From Epiperipatus broadwayi (lineage: Eukaryota; Onychophora; Udeonychophora; Euonychophora; Peripatidae), in the NCBI GenBank assembly GCA_028023455.1, contig JAQFVV010006215.1, forward strand, positions 8,045,230 to 8,109,229: DNA of 64,000 nt, given 5' to 3'. A model generated the notes under the pieces. That model was not told the origin of the DNA. It searched no databases and saw nothing but the letters and a program-made list of their open reading frames with translations. This document shows, one piece after another, positions 25,190 to 37,689 of the stretch. Within the stretch, counting starts at the first letter, position 1. Each line of letters opens with the position of its first letter. Made by a program: the position numbers and the translations under genes.

Positions 25190-25540
25190 TATTTTATTCC
25201 AACATATACCAGCTATCAGTCCACTCTGATAGGCTAGTGACAAGAACATTTATTAGCATTACACTAAATGATTAAATATGAAATTAAACTTCTTGGTATT
25301 TTTATTTCAAATATACGCAAGCTATCAGTCAATTCTGATATGCTTATGAAACAGAAACATTATAATATTAGCACTAAAATAATAAAACATGAAACTAAAT
25401 ATCTTTGTATATTTACTTTCAAATATACACGAGCTATCAGTCAATTCTGATATGCTTATAAAAAAGAAACATTATAATACTAGCACTAAAATAGTAAAAT
25501 ATGAAACTAAACTTCTTGGTATTTTTACTTAAAATACACA
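25190..25540 (+). repeat. Tandem repeat, about 110 bp x 3
   Basis: Units are marked by AGCTATCAGTC at about 25211, 25320 and 25432. Each is followed by a TCTGATA.GCT stretch, AACATT, AGCACTAAA and TGAAACTAAA. The short frame at 25268-25450 is a by-product of this repeat. Confidence 0.85.
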
Positions 25541-25624
25541 TATGCTATTATCTAACTCCAACATTTTGCTAACTGAATTAACACCAGGATAGTCAAACAT
25601 CAAAATAATACAATAGGGGTTTAA

Positions 25625-25790
25625 ATGTATGAGTAAGAGGCCAAGCTATCCTTCATAAATCAAATAATGAATCCTATTAATTAGCTATACTTTTTTTTCT
25701 TTTGCTGGTCAAGCTATCCTTCACAAATAAAATAAATAATTTTATCAATTAGCTACACTTTTTTTTCTTTTGCTTGCTTATTAAGAATGA
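25625..25790 (+). repeat. Tandem duplication, about 71 bp x 2
   Basis: AAGCTATCCTTCA.AAAT.AAATAA, ATTAGCTA.ACTTTTTTTTC and TTTTGCT recur in order in two adjacent units. Confidence 0.85.
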
Positions 25791-26378
25791 GGATGAAACA
25801 TTCTGAGAATTGATGGTATAAAACTTAAAATAATTAATATGATATGATTTAAAATATTAATTTAAGACTTACAAATCAGTGATAGATTTTCTTCATACCT
25901 TCAGAATTGATAGCATTTTATGCATGCATCTGAATTGTGCTACCTGTTAGAAAATGATTAACATAGCTATATTCAATCGGTTTACTTATGAAATTGAGAT
26001 ACAATCCCATAATATGAATGATGCCATGGCCAAACAAGCTTTAACACTAATTCTACTTCAGATGTTTTGTGAAAGAAATCCATTCTACATTTATTTTTTT
26101 ATTATCTACACTTGGCTATGGATAAATGGTGGGGATACATGAGGGATAAGAATATTTTCTTAACTCTAATCATTTAAATAACAGAACACAGTGACTCTCT
26201 ATTCTAATTCTGAGGTTTAAATACTAGTGTGGATCTTTTCTCATCACCAAAAAACACAGGAAATACACTACTTTATTTCACATGATATAATCATTATAAA
26301 ACATAATTAGTTAATCTGGAAAAGATAATCCACTCATGACAAATATTTCAATAAACTGAGGGAGAGTTTTCTCAACAA

Positions 26379-26468
26379 GCGTTGTTAGCTGAGAGGTCAT
26401 CGCACCCGCCTTGCAAGCAAGTAGTTGATTGCAGACGGATGGTGTGGGTTCGCGTCCCAGCCGATGCT
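26379..26468 (+). tRNA. tRNA-Ala(TGC)-like sequence, probably a SINE head or pseudogene
   Basis: An A-box-like TAGCTGAGAGG is followed by anticodon loop CTTGCAA (anticodon TGC) and a B-box GGTTCGCGTCC. The acceptor arms GCGTTGT and CCGATGC pair at six of seven positions, counting G-T pairs. The anticodon stem has two mismatches. About 20 extra bases lie between anticodon stem and T arm, which tRNA-Ala does not have. The RNA polymerase III promoter boxes look intact, but the fold is too imperfect for a confident functional tRNA. No intact SINE body or poly(A) tail follows. Confidence 0.45.
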
Positions 26469-28036
26469 ATGACATATGAAAATATATATCATAAATGCTC
26501 TCTTTCTTTATAGCCACAAAATACATTTCAATCTAAGCATAAAATAAATAATAATAAATTCACTCTTAACTAAATGCCTAATCCTTCAACTTTTCTTGGC
26601 ATCATACCATCAGCAATCGATTTGGAAGCAAGTCATTCTACTTTTAATTCAACAATTATATAAATGGATTATGCGACAGACAGGCATACACGCATAATAA
26701 CACATAAAACAATTTCAAATCACATTAAATAAATAAATACTGTAACGACTTTAATTAATAAGTTATAAAAAAAATGAATCCACATTTCTGACAAATTATA
26801 AATATTTAAATTTATAATATAATGGTTACTACTAAATAAATCTTATCCTTCTAGCAAAGCAAAGGCAAATTGACTGTTTAGTGTAATTGACATTAACCAA
26901 TAATTGAAATAAAAAGTTTGATTAGTGGCGACTACAAATCTTTTATACTTGAAGTAAAATAATTATTAATGAATGGACCTCATAATTTCTAAAAAACGCA
27001 AAGATAAAATAATAATTTTTTATGCATTTATCCCTTCTGAAAGTCAACTGTTAGCTTCCTAATGGCAAATGGATATTTCTATTGCCAGCACATGCATATA
27101 GAAATAAAGGTACACAATAAAAATTATATTAAAAAATATAGCTAATTACCCAGTATAATATTTCTCCATATTATACTTTTCTGAGATGTTCTTGAAGAAA
27201 GAAATAGTAATTAAATAATAATAAATAAAAAATATAAGACAAATAATTGGTCTACATATTTATCAAGCTAACAAAAATCATAATAATAATCATTGTTTTT
27301 TCTTTTAGCTGGAACATAAGAGTTCATTTTCACAGTTCGTAGATAACACATCTTGGTCATATACAAAAATGATGATGATCATTTGTATAACAATAGATAT
27401 GGGCAAACACATAACAATTTCCTGCAGGGCAAATAATATTAATTGAATCCAATTAAAAAGCATTTCAAAGTTCTTAGCGATAGCTAATGAAACTGCTGGC
27501 AACATCACACATCAAATATTGAATAATGGCAAATAAATACTTATTACTGCATATGTTTAATAATAATTTATGGTTTAATTCATTACATTCATCAAGACAT
27601 TTGTGCTAAGCTATCAAAGTCATCCATCAGGCACATAATTGATTAATTCATAATATCCACTTAAGTCTACATAAGTTTATTGATAGTATATTTTAATAAA
27701 GAAAATCAAATGCAAATGAGAACAATAAAATAAAATAAAAAATTCACATCCAGTTTCATGCTCTTCCCCTCGTTCAGATATAAGCACATTTAGAGATAAA
27801 TTAATGATTCATTAATTATATGTGTCACACATTCCATCCCTTAATTCTAGAGGCAAATGGTTAGGTATATTTCTTATCAATAATAATAAAGCATGTTATA
27901 ATAAGTTATCTGCATACATCCTTTTGTTTAAACTTTACTCCTCTATAGCTAGTGGAAATTATTAATACTGAGTTTTTGAAATGTTTTATAAAAAAGTTCA
28001 GCATAAATTTTCTAGAATAATAGCAAAATCCACACA

Positions 28037-28171
28037 TTCCAATTATTTCTTTAATATTAGGAGTTAAATTTAGGCAAAGCAAATTTGTAATATAGACACA
28101 CATCTCAATTGTTTCTTTAATATTAGAGATTAAATTTAGGCAAAGCAAAATTTATAATATAGACACACAGA
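28037..28171 (+). repeat. Tandem duplication, about 66 bp x 2
   Basis: CAATT.TTTCTTTAATATTAG, TTAAATTTAGGCAAAGCAAA and TAATATAGACACACA recur in the same order in both units. Confidence 0.85.
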
Positions 28172-29355
28172 TGCATCCCAAATGATGATTTTAAATCTAA
28201 ATTAGTCAATTAGAAGCAGAGAAGATATACCTTGCTTCCAACATTGTTTACATCTGCATTTCAATTTTTACCTTCCCAAGAAGGATTTCTTAGTTATTTT
28301 CATCCAGAACATTAATAGAAGTTTTCACTTTTGAATTTGAATTATGGAAGAACCAATTTATAGAGAAAATTGTAGTAATAAAGCCCTTGGTGGAAAGAGA
28401 AATTTTGTAATAAAAAAACCAATTTTTTGTAAAATTACCCCCCCCCCCTTATATCTGATTATTCTGTAACCATTCATTTCTTCCACCAATCCAAGGTCAC
28501 TTAAAAGTTCAACTCTAGAAACAAAGGTTACTCTTCCTACTGTATTGAGATAATTAATTACAAATATGGAAGAACTTTTCTCTCTTGAAAAAGAAAGCAA
28601 AAAATAATTTTGTCTTTAAAAAAAAAAAATTAAATTGAAACAATAATAAATATTCTGCCTTTCTAAAGTAACAAAAAATAATTATTTTAGAAAAGAAAAT
28701 AATTGATAGTGTATTTGTCTATTTGACAATTCAATGGTCCATTGATCCATTAATTCATTTAAAATGTGTTTAAACTGGTTATCCAAACTATTGATTACGA
28801 AATTAAATATTTTATTGTAAAACATGATATTTGGTAGTTTAATGAAGTACATAAATGAAAAATGAAAGTGAAAGATGGCAGAAACATACATGCACATACA
28901 TAACTGCTGTACTACAAGTACTAAACTAATCTAATGAAAATGGAAACTTATATGACCATGAGTCAAATATATTGTACTAATTACACTATGGACTGAAGTA
29001 TTAAAAAGCAGAAAATCACCAAAACAAATATCAACAGTCTTACAGACAAATAAGACAAACTTGGATCAACTTAAACTACACACTAACAATTTCTGTGACA
29101 AACCACCCCCCTTCTGTCCTTAAATACTCTCTAAAAAAAATTTTTAAATGTCTCAAAACTTTCAGATAACACCTGCAAGTGCTTTTTAAACAAAGCTTTA
29201 GATTATTAATGAAATTTTTTTTTTAAATTTCAGGTTATTCGTTTTTTTTAGTTAGATGCAGCCAGCTGTTTACTGATATAGTGCTATTTAGTCGCAATGG
29301 GTTTCTGGTGTCTATCCAGAAGGTCACAACATATATATATATGTGTGTGTGTGTG

Positions 29356-29451
29356 AATGGTATTCCAATTTATATAAATTATAGTTTAGAGTGTTCATTT
29401 TTTGGAAAGGGGGAAGCATGATTCTCTGAGGTTTGTAGTTTTGGTGTTGTT
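29356..29451 (+). repeat. Dispersed repeat R2, copy 1
   Basis: It matches 30738-30834, sharing AAATTATAGTTTAGAG, TTTTTTGGA, GGGG.AGCATGATTCT and TTGGTGTTG-like sequence. It is preceded by a (TA)n(TG)n microsatellite. Confidence 0.65.
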
Positions 29452-30597
29452 AGCTATATCACAACATCAATACATATATAAGAGTATCCGACAATCCAAA
29501 ATATAGCTCTATCTTCCTTAAACACCAGGAAGCAACAGGACATATATTTAAACCTACTTTGGTTGCAATAGAATATATTGAAAGAAATGAATCAAAACAT
29601 AAAATTGACACTTTCTTATTTAAATTATCAATGCTTGTTAAGTTCATCAAATAATATTATATTTATATATGAGCTAATAACAAGATAGCTTTATAAATTG
29701 TTTATTAAATATAATCTTTTTCCATATCGAATATAGATTATTAAACTTCCACATTATTAAATTGTTTATTTAAAAAAAGCAATGCCTACATCTAAAATAG
29801 TACTATGGTAGCAATAAAGTGTTCTTTCTATTACGATTGTTATTTTGGATTAAACTCATAAAACACACTATCATGTCACACTTAAGTGTAAAATATCTGA
29901 AATTTAATTCATATTTATGTTGGATTTATGATGAATCTTTTTAAAGTATTATTTTAAAGAAATATTTAGATTAGAACATTTTTAAATATAAAATTTCATA
30001 TAAAGACATACAATTTAATTGCCAATTATCACAGTAGCAACTTTCTCACAATATTGCATCGTAATTAATAGTGGTCATGTGATGTTATAGTGCTTTTTGC
30101 CAATTACCATCTATTTTAAGTAAATATACAAATTGTATTAATAATTATTTATTAGATTTGAAATTTCTATACTATTATTAATCCAAATATGAACTACTAA
30201 TTAAAGATCAATATATTTAATTTTTGATAAACTACATACTGATAATTCTACTCCCTTTTTTTTAATCCGTGCATAATATTATATATATATTATACAGTAT
30301 TTAAAAACTTATCTACTTCAAAGAAATGAATAAAGAAATTGAAGAAAAAAGATAAATGATCCCAAGATACATTTCCTTGAATTTTGTCCTGATCATCTTT
30401 TTCCCCCAAATACTTTTATCATTGTTCTTTATTTTTTTCATTGTATTTTGACATGTTAGTCCAGCAGACATTGATTTTAAAAGGTATTTATCTTTTTCTG
30501 ATGTCTTGATTCTTTTGTTTGAAAGGGATAGTATTAAGAAAAAAGTACTATTAATCTTTAATTAAATTTAAAAATATCTAGGCCAATAAATAATTAT

Positions 30598-30834
30598 TAT
30601 ATGTTAAGTGCACTGGGACACAGCAATAGAGAAGCTGAGTAGAGTAACAATATAATGGCTTAGTGCTTTCAAGGGTTTATTGTGTCCTCATATTCATAGC
30701 GGAATCAGAATAGGAAAATGGTGGAATATATATAGGTGGATGATATTCAAATTTATGTAAATTATAGTTTAGAGCATTGATTTTTTGGAGGGGGGAGCAT
30801 GATTCTTTGCAGTTTATAGCATTGATGTTGCAAG
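30598..30834 (+). repeat. Dispersed repeats R1 (copy 2) and R2 (copy 2) side by side
   Basis: 30598-30694 matches 24081-24178 and 30738-30834 matches 29356-29451. Their adjacency here suggests R1 and R2 are parts of one longer degenerate element. Confidence 0.6.
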
Positions 30835-32406
30835 TTTCCTTATATATAGACAATTCAATTAGCTACATTTCTTAGCATTTACAACATTATCTCAATCCAT
30901 CCTATCTATTTTATCTTTTATAGATAAATAGTACTTTAAAATAAATATTATGTACAAACATAAAATTTAGAAATGATAAAAAATAGATAATATATACTGA
31001 AGCTACACATGTATACATATTAAATATATATATATGTTTGCTTCATCATTCACCGTGGTTTAACTAAAGACCCTGAGTCCAACCACAGTGAACGTAGGCT
31101 AAATTTAAATTAAATAGAAAACTTTAAAAACATTCCACAAATTTTATGAAATAAAACTAAAAGATTTTGTTTTAGATAACAAAATAAAGTTTTTTTTAGA
31201 ATCACAGAACTCATTAGAGAAAAAGATTAGTTAGATAGGAATAATTAATTAAAAAATACTGTAATTAAAAATAAGATAGCAGAACAATGGCATTGGAATG
31301 CAAGATGGCCATCAAGTTAGATATAAAATGAGAACTTGGCTATTGTTCTCTATCTTTTACCTGGCTCAGCTCTACAGCTTGGACCGAAAACAGCCACAAA
31401 GATATTTTTATTGGAGAAGTATAATTAACTTTTTTGGAAAGAGATCTCTGCAACCAAGAAAATATCTTAGCTCCTTGCTGAATAAATTCTTAATCCACCA
31501 GCATTCTTTAGACAAGGAGAAAAAGAATTTAAAATGGGTGCTGTTAAGTAAAATGGTGGAGTAGACTTTTTCTCTCTATCTCATGATCATTTTCCTGTCT
31601 GCTGGAGCTTGAAAAATGTAGCCCAAGAAATGTAGAGTGCTAGAATGATTTTTCCTGACAAATTCCTGCTGCTACAAATGGATAACTGAGGACAAAAATC
31701 ACCCTAAGCCATCAGTACGGACTGATGACCAGAATGTCTTCATGGCTATCCAATAAAGACATACGCAATCTTAAATCGTTACCAGTAACTTTAATTTTCA
31801 CTTGTATTTTATGTTGGCTTAAATCATAAACTTAAGTCATTTATGTATGATAATTATAATGTGTTAATATATATAGCCTGATAATTTTTAACATTTTCAT
31901 TGTTATTTTTTGTTTGTTTGACCAGTATAATGGCAATTCCTAATCCTATTAATATATACATAAATCTTTTTTTTTTGGTTAACAGATTGCCACTATACAT
32001 TACTTGAATTGTATACTACTTATATTTTTTTTAAAAGAAAGAAACACGATTTCTTTCTTATTGCTTGGCATAAACTTATATATATTGGAGGAACTGGAAG
32101 GGAGAAATATTCTAATTTCATTTATTTCTATTTCTTCAACCGCTACTAAATACGGGAATATTTCAGATTTATTAGAAAACTCTTTGAATAAAATTTCTCC
32201 TTCCAATTTTATAATTTGATTAAATATAAGAGAGGGTACAGCACAGTTATATATGTGTAAATTAAAATCTTAAATCTTCATTAACTCTAAGGGTGAACTA
32301 GTTAAATAGTGATTAATTAATATACCTATCCTTTTTATATCAGTCTCAGAAAGATTTTGAAGTCATATTATTTCATATACGTATGTTTTACCTAAGGTTT
32401 TAAAGT

Positions 32407-32652
32407 TTAATGGTCAGTTGACCACATTTTTCTCTTATATTGTGCTACTCGGTGATTTGTGTGGGGGTCTCGGCACATATCCATAGCTACTGTCATCTTC
32501 GATTCATAGGCTAACACCATTTCAAGATTGCCATTGATGATAAAGTGGATCTTGATCCCCTTTTCAAATATTACTACTTGTGTATTACTACTGGACACAA
32601 GCACGTATACACCGTCCTGAGCTCGGATCACACTGAGGCGAACGGGTTCCAT
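32407..32652 (-). CDS. Unrecognised 81-codon ORF in a GC-richer intron patch
   Basis: The frame starts MEPVRLSVIRAQDGVYVLV and ends QYKRKMWSTDH. It stands out because the local base composition is more balanced than the surrounding intron and codons with third-position G or C are frequent. I do not recognise a domain. The region upstream on the minus strand has TATATATGG near 32700, and plus-strand LTR-like signals begin near 32855, so it may be a fragment of a transposon-carried frame. It shows no splice relation to the cadherin exons. Confidence 0.3.
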   Translation of the reverse strand: MEPVRLSVIRAQDGVYVLVSSSNTQVVIFEKGIKIHFIINGNLEMVLAYESKMTVAMDMCRDPHTNHRVAQYKRKMWSTDH

Positions 32653-33949
32653 CTCTCTAACTCGTGTTAGAACCAGAGTGCTATCCAGATCTCAAGTTAG
32701 CCATATATAAAAACTTTGTGCCTCCGAGACCTGCTTCTAAGCTCACACAATTAAATCACCAAGGACCACAGTAATGTTTAATTTCATTATAGATAAAACC
32801 TTAACTTTGTAATATGCTCAAAATATCGCTGAATAAGTCTGAGAAATGTCCATTGGGGGGAGGGGGTTCTTTATTTTGCAGGCTATATTTGAACATGGCC
32901 TTAATCTATTGAACTAGTTTTAACCAATTATCCATTTTTGTAATTTCACCCTAGAGTTATGTTTTTCTGTCTTTCTCCTTTAAAGTAAAGCACCCAGTTG
33001 TTGGCTAAGTATGGTATTGTTCTGTAATTACTGTACTATTGTTTAATTATATTAATGGGATCTTACTAATGCATATCAATACATATCCATGTTTGTAGAT
33101 GCAAGACAATAACTTGTAAACATTTTTTTTTGTTAATTATTTTTTCAAATTGTCATTTCTTTTAATTGAACAATAAACTTTCATTCACTAATCTCATCAA
33201 TATCTTGTCTGTGTCATTATATAGTCTAAACCTGATTTTTTCTTTGTTAAAATTCCCCTTTCTCTCCCTGACCACCGGGCATACATGAAGAAGAAATTCT
33301 AGTGAGGTTTGGGAAGCCGCTTAGTAGCAATATAGAGGAGAAGATGAGGTTCGAACCCCCTCTACTTGCATTTCTTGGTTAGGTTAAAGCAGCTGTACTT
33401 TTCATACTGTTACAATACTAAATAATGAGAACATTAAAAGCATAAAGCTAAACTAGTCAATAAATAATCCAAATTACCCCAAATTCATAACTCAACCAGA
33501 CTAGCCAACAAAATAAACTCTAAAACCATACCAATGGTTTCATTGTTCAAGCAGACTTCTCAAGTGTAAAGAACTACAAAATAACAACATATTGAAATTA
33601 AACATTATCCACAATTCCACTTATCCCCCTATACACCCTTAATATTAAAAGAACTTTTAAATAAGTTAATTGCTTTAGAATCATAAATTTTTAATAATAA
33701 TGATTCTTTAATTCTTCTTTTTAGCAATGAAATCATTGGTAGTGTTTTAGACTTTATTTTCTTGTCTAGTCTGGTTGAGTTGTCAATTTTGATTAAATAA
33801 TGAGAATAAAATTGGAATATATGCAGAAAAATTCAGTGTAGGCTTCAGAATACCTATGATTTCAACAGATCAATTATTAATACAAAAGATAAGAGAGGCA
33901 TACGTAATGTTGTATATGCCAAAAGTGTAGTTAATTGGATTGCCCATAA

Positions 33950-34740
33950 TTTTTGGGCTAAACTGTATATTAGTTTTGATTAATTCTCAATGTTTCGATG
34001 AAATAGCATCTGCGATCATCAAGATTAACTTTTCAAAGAAAAGTATTAGCTCTCAAATAGTAATGAGATTGAGTGTGAGATAAAGAATGAGATTGAGCAT
34101 GAAATAGTTTAGCATTCAGAATATGTGAACAAAATGTTTATTTTCTTCAGTTTCACTTTTAATTGTTTTCAAGTTTATAGCAGAAGAAAGAGATAAATAA
34201 GTGTTTTCCATAAGGCTGGAATACATTGTGCATTATCACTCTATTTAAACTGGTTGGTCTTTTTAATGTTTCAATCAACTCCTTCATGGTTCTCAATTCA
34301 TACTTTCCCAAATTAGCAAGTATTTTGGCATTATCATTTTGTCATAAACCTGATTTTGATAAAGCCAAAATACTTGCTAATTTGGAAAAGTATGAATTGA
34401 GAACCATGAGGGATTAGATTGAAACATTAAAAAGACCAACTGGTTTAAATAGAGCTGATAAAGCACAACCGATTCCAGCCTTATGGAAACCACTTATTTT
34501 ATCTCTTTCTTCTAATATAAACTTGAAAACAATTAATAGTGAACTGAATAAAATAAATATTTTGTTAATTCACATACTCTGAATGCTCAACTACTTCATG
34601 CTCAATCTCATTCTTTATCTCAATCTCATTACTGTTTGAGATTTAATGTTTTTTCTTTGAAAAGTTAATCTTGACAATGGCAGATGCTATTTTGTCAAAA
34701 TGGAAATTAACCAAACTAATATATAGTTTAACCCAAAAAC
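33950..34740. mobile_element. Fold-back element with ~385-bp arms
   Basis: The left arm (33950-34340) and right arm (about 34350-34740) are inverted copies at roughly 85-90 percent by eye. The innermost pairing is AGCAAGTATTTTGGC against GCCAAAATACTTGCT, with a loop of about 30 bases. Outer pairing includes GGGCTAAACTGTATATTAG against CTAATATATAGTTTAACCC. Short frames at 34226-34417 and 34671-34862 are by-products. There is no transposase. Confidence 0.85.
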
Positions 34741-35241
34741 TATTTTATTTACATCATATAAATGTAAAGACATTATATATATTTTATGGGGAGCTAAATA
34801 AATTTAAAGACAAAAATGATATAGTATTTTATAATCATGAAAAAGTGGTTTACAAAAAGTGATTTATTGCATAAAATATATGATGAATGAGAGAGCCAAT
34901 AGCATTCAAATAATGGATTTTTTTTAGTTTCAAAAAGGAATTTTATTGATAAAAATACTTAGAATATTACAATAGAAATGAAAAATACAAATTATATAAA
35001 GAACTTGACATAGTTGTAATTTGTTAGAATTAGGAGAGGGAAAACACTACATATTGCTCAACATACAAAATTGTGAAGACTTTTAGATGTCATTTCTGAA
35101 TTATTGCAATGTTTAATATGAAGCTGTGTTGAAAGTATATTAGGTTAAATTAAAATAAATATAAAAATATATACTCTATTAAAACACCAAATTTATTATA
35201 TATGTGTGTGTGTGTAAATAATTAATAAGTATATCCATTAC

Positions 35242-35326
35242 CTTTTGATTTTCAGCTATAACTACCAAATGATACTCTTCATGTTGCTCCCTGTCTAGTA
35301 AACTGCTTGTAGTAATCCAGCCAGTA
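35242..35326 (-). CDS. Cadherin gene exon: TGWITT..LLDREQ segment of an EC repeat
   Basis: This 85-bp exon carries the middle of the second-last EC repeat. The acceptor (TATTATAG at 35327) leaves one base that completes a split codon; the exon ends in phase 0 at AAG|GTAATG. It encodes TGWITTSSLLDREQHEEYHL, which matches the cadherin pattern TGxIxTxxxLDRE, where the DRE residues bind calcium. VVIAENQK follows, matching the VxAxD/N strand. It joins in frame to LKENISAVFTL.. upstream and IFSSVPVIITL.. downstream. Confidence 0.92.
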
Positions 35327-35939
35327 CTATAATATATGTTTTAAGCATATATTTTATTGAAATTTTAATTATTTTTATGTTTATACATAAACTTATTTTT
35401 TACCATTGGTGTACTATATAATAATATAATTTTTGTAAAGTTTGCTAATAATAGCATACTTCTGATAAATTCGAATGTAGATATTTCAATTATTGTACTA
35501 ATTAATTTTTATTTATATAATAATATTAATACATCAATGTTATACCTATATAAGTAAAAGGTTATTCTACTGCAAGGGAAAAAAATCCTTCAAACCCCCT
35601 TTATTAAGAAATAGTGAAGTACTAATTAAACTTGCCACTTCCCAAATAGTGAGAGTTTGAGTAACTTTACACTCCTATTTTATACTCATGCTAAAAATAA
35701 CTAAACAGTATTGGAGAGATATTTAGGTTGGTTATGAGCTGTTATCTGGCAAGAAAACCCTAAGCCTGTTTAAAAATTTCCCAAGTGCATTTGGCCACAA
35801 TTTAATCCAGTATAAACATGGCAGACAAATGCAGTAACATTAGTCCATGAGACTTATACATTGAACTGGGTCTCTTGAAGTTGCATATTTATTTCAACTT
35901 TTAAAATTTTGTAACTATTTTTTTGCAACTTTGTGACTA

Positions 35940-36900
35940 TGATGATGGACTGGCCCTTCAAGCAGAGGGGAGAATACCATTGATAGCATAGCCATCAATG
36001 ATACCTGTGGTCAGATTGGGTTATACAAAGCATAACACACTCATATTTCTTGACTATGGCTGACCTCAACTGCTGGAACAAAAACCTGCCATCCAAAACA
36101 TTGTCAAGTGCCAGCCAACTATATAGGTTATATATAGCTGGCATGCTAGGATGATAGGCTCACCAATCCAATGCTTGAAATATCCCAAGATAATAATCTG
36201 TCTCAGGGGTCCAGCACATTTTTATAATATATGTAAATATTTATACACTAATTTACTGGTGACAAGAGAGAGAATAGACCAAATAACAATTAAGCAACAT
36301 TATAATTTATTTATCCACACACATATACTTAACATAATATAATAAAATTTTATATAAGAAAATATAAATGATGACTTTAGGCAATAGTTATAATAGTCCT
36401 TCATTAAAGTTCATTTCATTTAAAATCAAGTGTCTATTTAGTTATTTAAAATATCTTTACCTAGGTTTTCATTTGTGTGTATTTTCTAACTGGTTGGCCT
36501 TTTAGTTCCATCAATGGTTTCGTGGCTTGTCTTCATTTCTTTGGCTCAACAATGGAAAAGAGAGTATGTGAAAGCATCTCCTTTAGGGCTTAGGCATTTG
36601 TTTTGGGCATTGGCTTCAAGTGAGTATAGTTGATTTTACTAAGAACTAGGGCATGAAGATGTTGAACACTCTTATGGATGTCTAGCAAAGCACATTTCTA
36701 GTTCTGCAGCTTTTGCATTGATATTAACCACAGCAGTAATTGACTGGCTTACTATTGAATTTACATTTTCTGAATCTCTTACTGTTGGATTCTCAATAAA
36801 AAATTATCTGAGACTGCATTCTGTCCAAACTGAATCATTAATAGATCGGACTAGTTCAATCACAAAATGAAAGCTGGAATTGAATTACAGACTAAAGACC
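35940..36900 (+). repeat. Degenerate dispersed block, copy 1
   Basis: It shares short ordered stretches with 39660-40800: CTGCCATCCAAA-like, GCCAGC.AA, CTGGATGACAGG-like, and AGAGAGA..ACCAAAT..CAA..AATTTATT. No frame is recognisable. It may be an old LTR-like or non-coding element. Confidence 0.35.
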
Positions 36901-37446
36901 AGACTTTTTATCTTATCATTATTTTTAATTTTGATTGTAACTTGAATCTGTGTTTTTTTTTTTCAATTAATTTTTACATTTTGATAATCTAATTGATTTT
37001 TACATTGCATGTTATCTAATCATTTTCTTAGATTCATCTACTATCACTTTTACAAGATAGTTTATATGTTTTTCTTTTAATTAATTCAATCAGTAATCTT
37101 TAAAGCTAATTATATTTTGAAAGTTTTTCTTTTACAAACTAAATTTTATTCTGATTTTTCATATTTACTTATTCTTATAAATTTTTCTTTCTTAATTTTT
37201 TTAAAAAGGAGAGAACGAGTTTTAAATCTTTTCTGTTTTAGATTGTCTCTCACCTGCTCTAAACAAAAAGTTTTATTCTATTTTTAAAAGAACAAGCAAT
37301 ATAACACAATCTTTTATTTTATAAAATTGCATTTTAAAAATCTACTTCTGAAATAATTATTTCTTTTAAATAAATTTAATCATATATATTTTTTAAAATT
37401 ATGAAACATGTAATGCAGATATATGTAGGTTTTATAACATATTCTC

Positions 37447-37460
37447 TTACTAGCGTTACA

Positions 37461-37508
<48 letters not shown>
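37447..37508 (+). repeat. Compound microsatellite (TA)n(TG)n(AG)n
   Basis: Adjoining runs of TA, TG and GA dinucleotides. Similar TA/TG runs occur near 29331-29355 and 35196-35216. Confidence 0.9.
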
Positions 37509-37689
37509 AAAGTTATTTTAAAAAATTATGAATAAAAAATGTACCTCAATATATTTTATTTCTTTCCATATTCGTTTGTAATTCAATAGACTATGCAGGA
37601 AAGATTATACAATTATAACTCCTTTATAGATTTACAGCTTAGTAATTCCCATCTATTGAATTATGAATGAATTAAAATGATTTTATATT

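Larger units (their letters stand above)
23361..35241 (-). other. Cadherin intron, 11.9 kb
   Basis: AT-rich and non-coding as far as I can see. It contains several short tandem repeats (23540-23628, 25190-25540, 25625-25790, 28037-28171), a tRNA-Ala-like sequence (26379-26468), two dispersed repeat pairs (24081/30598 and 29356/30738), an unrecognised ORF at 32407-32652 and a large fold-back element at 33950-34740. A possible LTR remnant at 32855-33225 has a purine run (GGGGGGAGGGGG) and CAATAAAC near 33172. Confidence 0.65.

Noticed and set aside
31298-31564. 88-codon plus-strand frame
   Set aside because: No recognisable domain or homologous neighbour; Lys/Ser/Leu-rich composition expected by chance in AT-rich DNA.
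33240-33375. B-box-like GGTTCGAACCCC suggesting a tRNA or SINE
   Set aside because: No A box at the right distance on either strand and no cloverleaf pairing.
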